A DNA stretch of 64,000 nucleotides from Lentzea aerocolonigenes (GTDB lineage Bacteria > Actinomycetota > Actinomycetes > Mycobacteriales > Pseudonocardiaceae). The DNA is taken from the NCBI RefSeq assembly GCF_000974445.1, contig NZ_BBOJ01000022.1:1-64000 (forward strand), read 5' to 3'. The notes beneath the pieces are model-generated. The model was not told the origin of the DNA and searched no databases. It was given only the letters and a program-made list of their open reading frames with translations. Position numbers and translations under genes: made by a program. How positions within the stretch are numbered: the stretch's first letter is position 1; every line of letters begins with the position of its first letter. Positions 28,390 through 37,696 of this stretch are shown one piece after another.

Positions 28390-29436
28390 TCACTCGAGCC
28401 GGGCTGGGGTCTCCAGGTGACGCACCAGTTCGCGGACGGCGCTGCGGCCGGCCCGGTTGGCGCCGATCGTGCTCGCGGAGGGGCCGTACCCGACGAGGTG
28501 GATGCGCGGGTCGGCGACCACGCGCGTGCCGTCGACCTTGATGCCGCCGCCCGCCGAACGCAGGTGCAGGGGCGCGAGGTGGTCGAGGTCGTGCCGGAAT
28601 CCCGTGGCCCACAGGATGATGTCGGCGTCGAAGTGCTCGCCGGACGCCCACGCGACACCGTCCGGCGTGATGCGCTCGAACACCGGCTTGCGGTCGAGCA
28701 CCCCGGACGCGATCGCGGCGCGTGTCTGGTCGTTGAGCGCCAGCCCGGTCACGCTCACGACGCTGCGCGGGATCAGCCCCTTGCGGACGCGTTCGTCGAC
28801 CATGCCGACGACCTGGCGGCCGTAGTCCTCGGTGAACGGGCCTTCGCGCCACACCGGTTCGTGGCGCGTGACCCACCGGGTCTCGAGCGCGACAGGGGCG
28901 AGCTCCATCAGCAGCTGCGTGGCCGACGCGCCGCCACCCACGACGACGACGCGCTTGCCCGCGAACTCCTCGGGGCCCTGGTAGTCGGCGGTGTGCAACT
29001 GACGTCCCCGGAACGTCTCCTGGCCGGGGTAGTACGGCCAGAACGGGCGGCGCCACGTGCCGGTCGCGTTGATCAGGCCGCGCGTGGCCCAGACGCCGTC
29101 GGAGGTCTCGACCTTGAGCAGCGAACCGTCGTTCACGACCTGCGTGACGTTCACCGGGCGCACCACCGGCAGGTCGAAGAGCTGTTCGTAGCGGGCGAAG
29201 TACGACGGGATCGCCTCGTTGGCGCGTTCCTCCGGCCGCGGCTGCTCGAACGGCATGCCGGGCAGCTCGTGGATGCCGTGCACCGTGCGCATCCGCAGGC
29301 TGGGCCACCGGTGCAGCCACGCGCCGCCCGGAGCGTCGTTCGCGTCCAGCACGACGTGCTCCACTTCGCGCTTGCGCAGGAAGTAGGAGGCGGACAGGCC
29401 CGCCTGCCCCGCGCCGATCACCACCACGTCCGTCAC
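28390..29436 (-). CDS. Flavin-dependent monooxygenase/oxidoreductase (FMO-like)
   Basis: A 348-residue flavoprotein. The FAD fold [18 protein letters not shown] is at residues 4-21 and [13 protein letters not shown] near 39. The second dinucleotide fold [17 protein letters not shown] lies near 165. [14 protein letters not shown] near 285 matches the ATG motif of FMO-like enzymes. It resembles CzcO/YpdA-type putative monooxygenases. GTG 29436 is chosen because the FAD fold starts 3 residues later; the ribosome site is poor. It precedes the UvrA-like gene in the same direction and diverges from the LLM-family gene. Confidence 0.82.
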   Translation of the reverse strand: MTDVVVIGAGQAGLSASYFLRKREVEHVVLDANDAPGGAWLHRWPSLRMRTVHGIHELPGMPFEQPRPEERANEAIPSYFARYEQLFDLPVVRPVNVTQVVNDGSLLKVETSDGVWATRGLINATGTWRRPFWPYYPGQETFRGRQLHTADYQGPEEFAGKRVVVVGGGASATQLLMELAPVALETRWVTRHEPVWREGPFTEDYGRQVVGMVDERVRKGLIPRSVVSVTGLALNDQTRAAIASGVLDRKPVFERITPDGVAWASGEHFDADIILWATGFRHDLDHLAPLHLRSAGGGIKVDGTRVVADPRIHLVGYGPSASTIGANRAGRSAVRELVRHLETPARLE

Positions 29437-29558
29437 ACCAGTGTCAACCGCAGGAGGGCGGACGGTCTTCTCAGGGTGTGACCAACAGATCAAGGACGCC
29501 GCGGAACGAGTTACCCGCATCACGGAAGAAGTCACGAAGTATCGGTGTTGATCGATGT

Positions 29559-30587
29559 ATGAGCCGTCTGACTGAGATCCCGCTGTCCGTTCTCGACCTC
29601 GCCCCGATCACGTCGGAATCGGATGCGACGACCGCGCTGCGGAACTCCCGGGAGCTCGCTCAGCAGGCCGAACGACTCGGCTACCACCGCTACTGGTTCG
29701 CCGAGCACCACAACATGCCGGGCATCGCGTCGTCCGCGCCCGCCGTGCTGATCGGGCACATCGCGGACGCCACGTCCACCATCCGCGTCGGCTCGGGCGG
29801 CGTGATGCTGCCCAACCACGCGCCGCTCGTGGTCGCCGAGCAGTTCGGCGTGCTCGAAGCCCTGCACCCCGGCCGGATCGACCTCGGCATCGGCCGCGCG
29901 CCCGGCACCGACCAGAAGACCGCCAGGGCGTTGCGGCGCACCGAAGCCGGTCTCTCCGCGGAGAACTTCCCGCAGGAGCTCACCGAGCTGATCAAGTACT
30001 TCGAGGGCACCGCGGAGCTCAACGCCGTGCCCGCCGCCGGCAACAAGCCGCCGATCTGGCTGCTCGGCTCGTCCGGCTACAGCGCGCAGGCCGCGGGGCT
30101 GCTGGGCCTGCCGTTCGCGTTCGCCCACCACTTCAGCGCGCAGAACACGCTGCCGGGGCTGGAGCTGTACCGGAAGCACTTCCGCCCGTCCGAGGTTTTG
30201 TCAGAGCCGTACGCCATGGTGTGCGCCTCGGTGATCGTCGCCGACACCGACGAGCACGCCCGGTGGATCGCGGGGCCGGGAGCGCTCTCATTCGTGCGGT
30301 TGCGCCAGGGCCGGCCCGGTCCGCTGGCCACACCGCAGGAGGCCGCGGACTACCCGTACACCGAGATCGACGAGCTGGTGGTCGAAGACCGCATGGCCAC
30401 CCAGATCATCGGGTCCCCCTCAACGGTCCGCGCGGGACTCGACGCGTTGATGGAGTCGACGGCCGCCGACGAGCTCATGGTGACGACCATCGTGCACGGG
30501 CACGAGGACCGTCTCCGTTCGTTCGAACTGCTCAGCGATGTAGCCGAACGGACGCCTTCGTTGGGCCGTTCAGCCGCACATACGTGA
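29559..30587 (+). CDS. LLM-class luciferase-like flavin oxidoreductase
   Basis: A 342-residue bacterial-luciferase-fold protein using FMNH2 or F420. Signatures are [20 protein letters not shown] (about 39-58), [22 protein letters not shown] and [10 protein letters not shown]. It is close to the YhbW-type, MsnO8-like group whose substrates are mostly unknown. ATG 29559 is the first Met before the conserved SVLDLAP start. The gene diverges from the FMO-like gene across about 120 bp. Confidence 0.88.
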   Translation: MSRLTEIPLSVLDLAPITSESDATTALRNSRELAQQAERLGYHRYWFAEHHNMPGIASSAPAVLIGHIADATSTIRVGSGGVMLPNHAPLVVAEQFGVLEALHPGRIDLGIGRAPGTDQKTARALRRTEAGLSAENFPQELTELIKYFEGTAELNAVPAAGNKPPIWLLGSSGYSAQAAGLLGLPFAFAHHFSAQNTLPGLELYRKHFRPSEVLSEPYAMVCASVIVADTDEHARWIAGPGALSFVRLRQGRPGPLATPQEAADYPYTEIDELVVEDRMATQIIGSPSTVRAGLDALMESTAADELMVTTIVHGHEDRLRSFELLSDVAERTPSLGRSAAHT

Positions 30588-30924
30588 GTCGGCTAGGCGT
30601 GAGCTTCACGTTTCGTACGACTGCCACTGCTCTGAACGGGTGATAAACGGCTCCCCTTGTAGCGCCAGACACACAGTGGGCGATGATCGGTGTGAGCGCG
30701 CACGCCCCCCGACGCGCTCCCTAGCATCACCAAGCGGTCTCGGCCGCAGGACGGCGTGGGGCAGGCGCACTCTGTGGCGCCGCCCACGTCGCCCATCACG
30801 AGTCGGCCACGGCCCGGCACCAGGTCCGCTTCAGAGGCCACTTTCGTTCGCCCCACCCCCTTCGGCACCGTCACAGTTGACGAGAGTCGTTCACACCCAC
30901 CGCCGGGGTGGGAAAGGGGAGTTC
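30588..30924. other. 337-bp intergenic region, no gene seen
   Basis: This stretch lies between the LLM gene and the lipoprotein. Open frames on both strands lack starts with signals and have shadow-like composition. TTGACG at 30877-30882 could be a -35 box for the lipoprotein, but no clear -10 follows. Confidence 0.5.
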
Positions 30925-31452
30925 GTGAAGTTCGCCAAATCGGCCGCGGGCCTGTGCCTGCTGCTGGCCGTGGCGGGATGTGCGGGCCCCGGTGTCGCCA
31001 TCACCCCCGACGAGAACCTGACAGTGGAACAACGGGCTGAGACGCCCAGCGCGTCCGGTGCCGCCGCGTTCGGCACGCAGCGCGTGTGGTCCTCGGGTCT
31101 GTCCGTTGTGGTGTCCGCTCCCCGCTCCCTCGCGCCGTCAGCGACGGCGATTCCCCCGGCCAAGCGCACCGCGGTGTTCACGATCACCGTCTACAACGGC
31201 TCCAAGACCTCCTACCGCCCCTCCCAGCTCTCCGTGCGCGCCACGGCGGACGGCAACCCGGCCGCAGAGCTCGTGGACTCGGTGCAGGGCCTCAACGGTC
31301 TCGCCGCGGCCGTGGCGGAACTGCCGCCGGGCCGCGACACCCAGATCCAGCTGGCGTTCGCGGTGTCCGAGCTGCCGGTGCACATCGAGCTGACCATCCA
31401 GCCGGGTGGCCAGGGCCAGGACGCGGCGACGGTGTTCGAGGGCCAGGCATAG
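30925..31452 (+). CDS. Putative lipoprotein with Ig-like domain
   Basis: A 175-residue exported lipoprotein. The signal ends in the lipobox LAVAGC near residue 20, followed by AGPGVAITPDENL. The rest (VFTITVYNGSKTSYRPSQLSV, ELPPGRDTQIQLAFAVSE) has the alternating strands of a DUF4352-like immunoglobulin fold. Such proteins sit on the outer face of the membrane; the role is unknown. GTG 30925 is preceded by GGGAAAGGGGAG. The stop overlaps the -10 box of the peroxiredoxin gene. Confidence 0.8.
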   Translation: MKFAKSAAGLCLLLAVAGCAGPGVAITPDENLTVEQRAETPSASGAAAFGTQRVWSSGLSVVVSAPRSLAPSATAIPPAKRTAVFTITVYNGSKTSYRPSQLSVRATADGNPAAELVDSVQGLNGLAAAVAELPPGRDTQIQLAFAVSELPVHIELTIQPGGQGQDAATVFEGQA

Positions 31453-31455
31453 GCT
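31450..31455 (+). promoter_or_regulatory. Leaderless -10 box of the peroxiredoxin gene
   Basis: TAGGCT includes the TAG stop of the lipoprotein and ends 7 nt before ATG 31463. Confidence 0.5.
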
Positions 31456-31462
31456 TTCGGGC

Positions 31463-31930
31463 ATGACCAGTCGTCTCGAGCCCGGAGACACCGCGCCCGC
31501 GTTCACGCTGCCCGACAGCGAGGGCAAGCCGGTGTCCCTGTCCGACTACCTCGGCAAGTCCGTGGTCGTGTACTTCTACCCGGCGGCGAGCACGCCGGGC
31601 TGCACCAAGCAGGCGTGCGACTTCCGCGACAGCCTCGCCCAGCTGAACGACCTCGGCTACTCCGTCGTCGGCATCTCGCCGGACAAGCAGGAGAAGCTCG
31701 CCAAGTTCCGCGACGCCGAGGGCCTGACCTTCCCGCTGCTCGGCGACCCGGACAAGAAGGTCCTCGTCGAGTGGGGCGCGTTCGGCGAGAAGCAGAACTA
31801 CGGTCGCACCGTCCAGGGCGTGATCCGCTCGACGTTCCTCGTCGGCCCCGACGGCAAGATCGTCAAGGCCATGTACAACGTCCGCGCCACCGGCCACGTC
31901 GCCAAGCTGCTGCGCGAACTCCCCGCGTGA
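31463..31930 (+). CDS. bcp: Thiol peroxidase, Bcp-type peroxiredoxin
   Basis: A 155-residue cytoplasmic peroxiredoxin reducing hydroperoxides. The peroxidatic Cys47 and resolving Cys52 are in STPGCTKQACDFRD, the five-residue spacing of the alpha-type Bcp subfamily. GDTAPAFTLPDSEG opens the fold and RSTFLVGPDGKI lies near 120. ATG 31463 follows TAGGCT by 7 nt. It is followed by a strong hairpin. Confidence 0.95.
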   Translation: MTSRLEPGDTAPAFTLPDSEGKPVSLSDYLGKSVVVYFYPAASTPGCTKQACDFRDSLAQLNDLGYSVVGISPDKQEKLAKFRDAEGLTFPLLGDPDKKVLVEWGAFGEKQNYGRTVQGVIRSTFLVGPDGKIVKAMYNVRATGHVAKLLRELPA

Positions 31931-31936
31931 ATGCGA

Positions 31937-31967
31937 GGTCGCCGTCGCTTTCGTGGCGACGGCGACC
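31937..31967 (+). terminator. Hairpin after bcp
   Basis: GGTCGCCGTCGC, 7-nt loop TTTCGTG, GCGACGGCGACC: a 12-bp perfect stem 6 bases past the bcp stop. No T run follows. Confidence 0.75.
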
Positions 31968-32204
31968 CGTTCTTCGGGTATGGTCGGGGTGAGGGCGTGC
32001 AACAAATGCCGCCCCTGTTCCGGTGAGGGTGATACACCGTGTGTCGCTTGACGGCACCTCGCGGCCCCGACATCCCGTCTGATTTCGTTCTGCGTGTCCA
32101 CTTCCCCACGCGTGGCGGTTGACCTGGGCGTTTGAGCCCACAGTCCATCGTTGTTCCGAACACGCACGCCTGGCGCTGCGTGCATTTCGTGCTGGGAAAA
32201 TTCA

Positions 32205-32546
32205 ATGTTGAAGTGGATGTTGCTCGCCGCCGCCGTCGGCGCGGAGGTTTTCGCGACCCTTTGTTTGAAGTACTCCGACGGCTTCACGAAACCCCTGCCC
32301 GTGGCCGGACTCGGCGCGGGCTTCCTCACCGCGCTCTACCTGGAGTCGCTCGTGATCCGGATGGGCGTGCCCGTCGCCATCACGTACGCGATCTGGGCGG
32401 GCGCGGGCATCGCGCTGGTGGCGATCACCAGCCGCGTGCTGTTCTCCGACCCGCTCAACCTCGCGATGCTGGGCGGCATGGCGCTGATCGCGGCAGGCGT
32501 GTGCGTTGTGTCCGTTGCGTCCCACGCGCAGGCGGCAGCCGTCTAA
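32205..32546 (+). CDS. Small multidrug resistance (SMR) family transporter
   Basis: A 113-residue protein with four membrane segments. The essential Glu14 is in LAAAVGAEVFATLCLK. GVPVAITYAIWAGAGIALV near residues 54-72 is the conserved SMR segment. SMR proteins export guanidinium or quaternary cations by proton antiport as dimers. ATG 32205 has only a weak ribosome site (GGGAAAA). The 238 bp between the bcp terminator and this gene hold no recognisable guanidine riboswitch. The gene stop carries the likely -10 box of the NACHT gene. Confidence 0.92.
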   Translation: MLKWMLLAAAVGAEVFATLCLKYSDGFTKPLPVAGLGAGFLTALYLESLVIRMGVPVAITYAIWAGAGIALVAITSRVLFSDPLNLAMLGGMALIAAGVCVVSVASHAQAAAV

Positions 32547-32549
32547 CCT
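32544..32549 (+). promoter_or_regulatory. Leaderless -10 box of the NACHT gene, inside the SMR stop
   Basis: TAACCT begins with the TAA stop of the SMR gene and ends 7 nt before GTG 32557. This fits transcription starting at the NACHT start codon. The -35 is unclear. Confidence 0.45.
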
Positions 32550-32556
32550 CGTTTGG

Positions 32557-35421
32557 GTGGGCTTACAAGTCGTCGCTGTCTCGAAGCTCGGCCAGTCGGT
32601 GGCGCTGCGCGCCGCCACGGAATGGCTCGCCACGCCGGACACCCGCTCCCTGTCGCTGACCGACCTGGCGGCGCTGGAACTCTCGAAGCCCACCCAACGA
32701 GCCAAGCTCGACACCCTGGTCCAGCACATCGGCCACCAGGTCACCGAACAGCTGGAAGCCGTCCTCGAACGGTTCGCCGACGACGACGTCACCGCCTCGC
32801 TGGCCGCGGTGGAGGAGGCGTTGTCGTGCGTCGACCTGTCCGATGGGGCCCTGCTCGCCGACGACACCGACCCGGAGGTCCTGGCCCAGCGCATCCGCCG
32901 CTCGGTGCCGCGTCAGGATTTCGGGCGCTGTTACGAGATCGCGCTCGACCAGTCGTGCCGCTATCTCGTGCAGATCATCAGGCACCTGCCGTCGTTCCAG
33001 CCGCGCGCGCTTGCCGAGGTGCTGTCCCGGGCCACGGCCCAGACGGCGTTGCTGGAGGACGTGCTGGCCCGTCTGCCCCGGACTTCGTTGTACGCGCCTG
33101 CCGGGACGGACAACGACGACGAGTTCCGCGACGAGTACCTGCGCTACATCGCGGCGAATCTGGATCGCCTGGAACTGCTCGGGTTGTCCATGAAGGACAA
33201 GCCCAGGCTGGCGTTGAGCGTCGCGTACCTGAGCCTCACCGTGTCAGGTCAGGAGCGGCAGGGACGCGAGTGGTTCAGCGAGAGCGACCAGGCACGGTCC
33301 GGTGTGCGCGTCGAGTCCGCGCTGAGCGGTCGCACTCTCGTGCGCGGCGAAGCGGGTTCCGGCAAGACGACGCTGCTCGACTGGCTCGCGGTGACCGCTG
33401 CCCGCAGCGGGTTCTCCGACGACCTGGACACGTGGAACGGCCTCATCCCGTTCCCCGTCAGGCTGCGTGCCTACGCCGACTCCCCGCTGCCACGCCCGGA
33501 GGAGTTCCTGACGGGGCCGCTCGCCGGGCTGATGCCTGCCGGTTGGGTTCACCGGGTGCTGCGCGAGGGCCGGGGCCTGGTGCTGGTCGACGGCGTCGAC
33601 GAGGTGCCGCCGCAGAAGCGCCGCAACGTCCGCGAGTGGTTGCGCGGACTGGTGCACGCCTTCCCCGACGCCCAGTTCGTTGTCACCGCCCGTCCCGCTG
33701 CGGCTGACGAGAAGTGGTTGGAGGAGCTGGCGTTCTCCTCGGTCCTGCTCGAACAGATGAGCTCCGCCGACGTGAAGGCGTTCGTCCAGCGCTGGCACGA
33801 AGCAGCCGGTGCGCCTGAGGAAGCTCGGCGCAGGCTCGTCACCCAGCTCGACAGCCGCGAACATCTGCGTTCCCTGGCTTCCTCACCCCTGCTCTGCGCG
33901 ATGTTGTGCGCACTGAACCTCGGGAGGGTCTCGGAACTGCCGCAGAACCGCATGGAGCTGTACGCGGCGGCCCTCACCATGTTGCTGGACCTCCGTGACG
34001 CCGAACGCGGCATCGCGCGGGTCCTCACCACCTCGGACAAGACGGTTCTGTTGCGGGACTTGGCCTGGCGGCTGACGCTCGGCGGCCGCAGCCAGCTGCC
34101 GACGCAGAAGGTCCGCGAGCACGTGGCGCGAAAGGTCCGTGCGATGCCCAACGTCGACGAGGAGCCGGACGTCATCGTCACGCACCTGCTGGAACGCAGC
34201 GGCGTCATCCGCGAACCCGTGCTGGGGCGGGTGGACTTCGTGCACCGGACGTTCCAGGAGTACCTCGCCGGTGAGGAGGCGATGGAGGACGACCACGTCG
34301 ACACGTTGGTGTCCCACGCGCACCTCGACTCCTGGGCCGAGACGATCGTGCTCGCGTGCGGTCACGGGCGACGGGCCGACGTGAGCGACCTGCTGACCAA
34401 GGTGCTCGACCGCGCTGATCGAGAACCACGATGCAGCCGGCGGCTGCGCCTGCTCGCCGCCGCCTGCCTGGAGACCGTCAAGGACGTCGACGCGGGGGTG
34501 CACGAGCGGGTCGACTCGATGATCAAGGACACGCTGGTTCCGCCGCGCAGCACCAAGGAAACGGCCTCGCTGGCGACCATCGGCCATCGCGTGCTGCGCT
34601 ACCTGCCCGCCGACTTGAGCGAACTGTCCGAGGCCGCCGCAGCCGCGACGGTCCGCAGCGCGGCCTTGATCGGGTCACCCGAGGCGATGGTCCGCTTGGC
34701 AGGCTATGCCCGCGACGGCCGGCTCAGCGTGCAGAAGGAGCTGGTCGACGCGTGGCTGAACTTCGACCCGCAGCGCTACGCGGAGGAGGTCCTGGTCGAC
34801 GCACCGCTCGACCGCGGCTACGCCAGGATTGCGTCCGCTCGTCTGATTCCTCACCTGTCGCACCTCCGCCAGCTCGTCGGCACGGACGCCTGGCTGCCAC
34901 GCCACGAAATACAGCCAGACCTGGGCTTCGTCGGCATGCTGAAAGGACTTCGCCACCTCGATGTGCAGACAAGAGGGGAGGTGGATCTCAGCCTGCTCGC
35001 GGCAACCGCACCACGCATGATCCACGTGACGGGCGCGCAACGATTCACGAACCTGGACAAGCTGCCGCCAATCGAGACCGCACTCGCCCTGTACCAAAGG
35101 GAACCGTGGGCCGACCTGGAATTCGTGCGCGGACGAAGACTGAAACACCTCTATCTGAGCGAGGTGGCTTCCGACTGCGACCTGAGCCCGATCGCACAAG
35201 TGCTCGGACTACGTACCCTCACCTGCAGCCGCTGGCCGAACCTCGGTGCCCTTCCTCCGCTGCCGCACCTGGACTCCGTGTTCTTCGGCACGAGCCGTGA
35301 CGTCCCGATCGATCTTCGGCCGCTCAGCGGGCGACACCTTCGGCTCAGGCTGCACCAGCTCAACACGCACATCGGGGTCGACGAGCTCGGCCCCGACGTG
35401 CGGATTGAGTGGATCGGTTAG
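32557..35421 (+). CDS. NACHT-domain NTPase, bacterial NLR-like protein
   Basis: A 954-residue STAND-type protein, the best defence-gene candidate here. Residues 1 to about 245 are a helical region like the NNH domains placed before NACHT in bacterial NLRs. The NACHT domain has its P-loop VRGEAGSGKTTLLDWLA at about 262-278, sensor/Walker B LVLVDGVDEVPPQKRR at about 342-357 and FVVTARP near 380. The winged-helix mark FVHRTFQEYLAGEEA lies near 565. A helical linker follows, and the last 170 residues hold leucine-rich-like strands (LKGLRHLDV, LKHLYLSEV, LRTLTC, LPHLDSVFF), a plausible target sensor. Known bNACHT proteins protect against phages; the effector action of this one is not evident. GTG 32557 is chosen from TAACCT spacing. 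It ends overlapping rdgB by 4 bases on the opposite strand. Confidence 0.85.
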   Translation: MGLQVVAVSKLGQSVALRAATEWLATPDTRSLSLTDLAALELSKPTQRAKLDTLVQHIGHQVTEQLEAVLERFADDDVTASLAAVEEALSCVDLSDGALLADDTDPEVLAQRIRRSVPRQDFGRCYEIALDQSCRYLVQIIRHLPSFQPRALAEVLSRATAQTALLEDVLARLPRTSLYAPAGTDNDDEFRDEYLRYIAANLDRLELLGLSMKDKPRLALSVAYLSLTVSGQERQGREWFSESDQARSGVRVESALSGRTLVRGEAGSGKTTLLDWLAVTAARSGFSDDLDTWNGLIPFPVRLRAYADSPLPRPEEFLTGPLAGLMPAGWVHRVLREGRGLVLVDGVDEVPPQKRRNVREWLRGLVHAFPDAQFVVTARPAAADEKWLEELAFSSVLLEQMSSADVKAFVQRWHEAAGAPEEARRRLVTQLDSREHLRSLASSPLLCAMLCALNLGRVSELPQNRMELYAAALTMLLDLRDAERGIARVLTTSDKTVLLRDLAWRLTLGGRSQLPTQKVREHVARKVRAMPNVDEEPDVIVTHLLERSGVIREPVLGRVDFVHRTFQEYLAGEEAMEDDHVDTLVSHAHLDSWAETIVLACGHGRRADVSDLLTKVLDRADREPRCSRRLRLLAAACLETVKDVDAGVHERVDSMIKDTLVPPRSTKETASLATIGHRVLRYLPADLSELSEAAAAATVRSAALIGSPEAMVRLAGYARDGRLSVQKELVDAWLNFDPQRYAEEVLVDAPLDRGYARIASARLIPHLSHLRQLVGTDAWLPRHEIQPDLGFVGMLKGLRHLDVQTRGEVDLSLLAATAPRMIHVTGAQRFTNLDKLPPIETALALYQREPWADLEFVRGRRLKHLYLSEVASDCDLSPIAQVLGLRTLTCSRWPNLGALPPLPHLDSVFFGTSRDVPIDLRPLSGRHLRLRLHQLNTHIGVDELGPDVRIEWIG

Positions 35422-36017
35422 ACCAGCTTGCGCAGGTGCGGCACAAGCAGCTTCAGGGCGCGGCCCCGGTGCGACTCCGCGTCCTTCTCCTCCGCCGTCA
35501 TCTCCGCAGAGGTGATCTCGTACCCCTCAGGCACGAAGATCGGGTCGTACCCGAACCCGTTGGTCCCCCGCCGCGCCCGCAGCAACGTCCCGCGCCACTC
35601 CCCGCGAACGACGACCTCCTCGCCACCGGGCACGACCATGGCCACGACCGACACGAACGCCGCACCACGACGCTCGTCCGGCACGTCGCCGAGCTGGCCG
35701 AGCAGCAGGTCCAGGTTGGCGTCGTCGTCGCCGTGACGACCCGACCACCGGGCGGACAGCACGCCGGGCATGCCGTTCAGCTCGTCCACCGCGAGCCCGG
35801 AGTCGTCCGCGACGGACACCAGGCCCGTGGCCGCGGCGGCGTCACGGGCCTTGGCCAGCGCGTTGCCCTCGAAGTCCGGCGCGGTCTCCGGCGCCTCGGG
35901 AAACGAAGGCACGTCCGACAACGACAGCACCTCGATGCCCGACAGGCCCTCCGAGGCCACGATGCGCTGCAGCTCGCGCAGCTTCTTCGCGTTGCGCGAG
36001 GCCAGGAGCAGCTTCAC
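35418..36017 (-). CDS. rdgB: Non-canonical purine NTP pyrophosphatase (RdgB/HAM1)
   Basis: A 199-residue enzyme that hydrolyses ITP, dITP and XTP to keep them out of nucleic acids. Motifs are [14 protein letters not shown] at the start, FEGNALAKA near 50, [23 protein letters not shown] near 69-91 and [11 protein letters not shown] near 150. GTG 36017 overlaps the rph stop as GTGA, so the two are coupled, as in other actinobacteria. Confidence 0.96.
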   Translation of the reverse strand: MKLLLASRNAKKLRELQRIVASEGLSGIEVLSLSDVPSFPEAPETAPDFEGNALAKARDAAAATGLVSVADDSGLAVDELNGMPGVLSARWSGRHGDDDANLDLLLGQLGDVPDERRGAAFVSVVAMVVPGGEEVVVRGEWRGTLLRARRGTNGFGYDPIFVPEGYEITSAEMTAEEKDAESHRGRALKLLVPHLRKLV

Positions 36018-36778
36018 CGCTTGCTCGCCTTGGGCTCGGGCAGCACGCCGGGGTACGGCTCGGCCAGCGCGGCGGCCTGGATGCGGTTCAGCTCGGCGCA
36101 GCCCAGCAGTGCCACGTCCAGCATGCGGTCCAAAGTGGACCGGGCGAACGTCGCGCCCTCGCCGGTGCCCTGGACCTCGATCAACGTGCCCGCGTCGGTG
36201 GCGACGACGTTCATGTCGACCTCGGCCCGCGAGTCCTCCTCGTAGGGCAGGTCGAGGCGCACCCGGCCGTCCACGACGCCGACCGAGACCGCGGACACGG
36301 CGCACGACAGCGGGTTCGGGTCGGCCAGGCGACCGGCCGCGCCCAGGTACGTCACCGCGTCGGCCAGCGCCACGTACGCGCCGGTGATGGCCGCGGTGCG
36401 GGTGCCGCCGTCGGCCTGGATGACGTCGCAGTCGATGACGATGGTGTTCTCGCCGAGCGCCGCCAGGTCGATGCAGGCCCGCAGCGACCGGCCGATCAGG
36501 CGCGAGATCTCGTGCGTGCGGCCACCGATGCGGCCCTTAACGGACTCGCGGTCGCTGCGGCTGTGCGTCGCGGACGGCAGCATCGCGTACTCGGCGGTCA
36601 CCCAGCCGAGGCCGGAGCCCGAACGCCAGCGGGGGACGCCTTCGGTGACACTCGCCGCGCACAGCACGCGGGTGTTCCCGAACTCGACCAGGACCGAGCC
36701 CGCGGGCCAGGTCTGATATCCACGCGTGATCCGGACGTCACGCAACACGTCGTCGTTCCTACCGTCGCTTCGCACCAC
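36014..36778 (-). CDS. rph: Ribonuclease PH
   Basis: A 254-residue phosphorolytic exoribonuclease trimming tRNA 3' ends. It starts [19 protein letters not shown]; the phosphate-site motif [15 protein letters not shown] is near residue 125. [18 protein letters not shown] lies near 82. GTG 36778 lies 7 nt after TAGGGT on its strand (36791-36786), pointing to a leaderless start; GTG 36775 is the next codon. It is the first gene of rph-rdgB. Confidence 0.96.
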   Translation of the reverse strand: MVRSDGRNDDVLRDVRITRGYQTWPAGSVLVEFGNTRVLCAASVTEGVPRWRSGSGLGWVTAEYAMLPSATHSRSDRESVKGRIGGRTHEISRLIGRSLRACIDLAALGENTIVIDCDVIQADGGTRTAAITGAYVALADAVTYLGAAGRLADPNPLSCAVSAVSVGVVDGRVRLDLPYEEDSRAEVDMNVVATDAGTLIEVQGTGEGATFARSTLDRMLDVALLGCAELNRIQAAALAEPYPGVLPEPKASKR

Positions 36779-36785
36779 GCGGCCT

Positions 36786-36791
36786 ACCCTA
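36786..36791 (-). promoter_or_regulatory. Leaderless -10 box of rph
   Basis: TAGGGT on the minus strand ends 7 nt before GTG 36778. The complementary plus-strand TACCCT (36785-36790) points towards the DUF2231 gene, so the same bases may serve both directions. Confidence 0.5.
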
Positions 36792-36827
36792 ATGAACCCT
36801 GCGGAGCGCGATGGCGTAGGGAGATAC

Positions 36828-37322
36828 ATGCTGACGATCGACGGTATTCCGCTTCACCCGTTGTTCGTGCACGCCGTGGTCGTGCTGTTGCCCCTCGCGG
36901 CGCTGAGCTCGGTCGCGATCGCGCTGGTACCGAGCTGGCGGCGCAGGTACGCGTGGCCCGTCCTCGGCGTCACGCTGGCCGGCGTCGCCGCCGTTCCGGT
37001 GGCCAAGGAGGCCGGCGAGGACCTCCAGGCGTCGCTGGCGCAGAGGATCGGGCCCAACCCCGCCATCGAGGCGCACGCCGCGCTCGGCGACATGTTGCTG
37101 CCCCTCGCGCTCGGCTTCGGCGTCGCGGTGATCGCGTTGCTCGTCGCCGGCAGGCTCGCCGACCGCGAACGCGCGGCCGAGGCGCCCACCACGAAGACGT
37201 GGCGGGTGATCTCAGTCGTGGTGAGCGTGCTGGTCGTGCTGCTCGCGATCGGCACCACCGTGCAGACGGTGCGCGCCGGTCACAGCGGGTCTTCGGCGGT
37301 CTGGAGCGGCATCGGCAGCTGA
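36828..37322 (+). CDS. DUF2231 membrane protein
   Basis: A 164-residue protein with four membrane segments. The start [21 protein letters not shown] has the conserved His pair of DUF2231, possibly metal or haem ligands. A second conserved His is in [11 protein letters not shown] near residue 85. The function is unknown. ATG 36828 is preceded by GGGAG; an in-frame ATG at 36792 would add 12 residues. The 3' end overlaps the OsmC gene on the other strand by 43 bases. Confidence 0.85.
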   Translation: MLTIDGIPLHPLFVHAVVVLLPLAALSSVAIALVPSWRRRYAWPVLGVTLAGVAAVPVAKEAGEDLQASLAQRIGPNPAIEAHAALGDMLLPLALGFGVAVIALLVAGRLADRERAAEAPTTKTWRVISVVVSVLVVLLAIGTTVQTVRAGHSGSSAVWSGIGS

Positions 37323-37696
37323 AGGGGCGCCGTCGCCGACTGCTTCAGCGTCCGCGTGACCGTGCAGAACTGCTCCACGGCGCGACGGACGACGGTTTCG
37401 AGCGCCTCCGGATCGTCCACCGAGGACAGGTCGTAAGAGAGCGTCACCGGGATGGAGATCACCTCGTTGCCGCTCTCGGACTGCACCGCGTCCGCGACGG
37501 CCGACAGCTGCTCGCCGCCGGTGCGGCGCAGGATCAGGGTCTCCGACGTCACCACCGCGCAGCCCGCCGCGGCCGCCACCAGCAGTTCGACCGGGCTGAA
37601 CGAACCCTCCTGGCCCTTGCGGCCGATCCGCACCGTGGCGCCGCGTTCGTTGGAGGCGACGAACTCGTGGTCGCCCACCCGCTCGATCTCGATCAT
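37280..37696 (-). CDS. OsmC/Ohr-family protein
   Basis: A 138-residue protein of the OsmC fold, thiol peroxidases acting on organic hydroperoxides. SPVELLVAAAAGC holds the first redox Cys46; the second is in VEQFCTVTRTL near 110. ATG 37696 overlaps the stop of the MBL gene as ATGA, so it is the last gene of the rhomboid-murI-MBL-osmC operon. It is not in the equivalent M. tuberculosis segment as I remember it. Confidence 0.88.
   Translation of the reverse strand: MIEIERVGDHEFVASNERGATVRIGRKGQEGSFSPVELLVAAAAGCAVVTSETLILRRTGGEQLSAVADAVQSESGNEVISIPVTLSYDLSSVDDPEALETVVRRAVEQFCTVTRTLKQSATAPLQLPMPLQTAEDPL

Noticed and set aside
26101-29481. 1126-codon plus-strand frame opposite the UvrA-like and FMO-like genes
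   Set aside because: It crosses two unrelated real genes and their gap, with shadow composition and no ribosome site.
30593-30874. 93-codon minus-strand frame in the gap before the lipoprotein
   Set aside because: No ribosome site, no hydrophobic or domain pattern, and Arg/Pro/Ser composition typical of shadow frames.
31968-32204. Guanidine riboswitch upstream of the SMR gene
   Set aside because: SMR genes often have one, but I could not find the conserved cores of the guanidine-I, -II or -III classes. A covariance-model search would settle it.
37280-37696. Ohr rather than OsmC for the 138-residue protein
   Set aside because: Both cysteines fit either group. Without alignment I kept the family-level call only.
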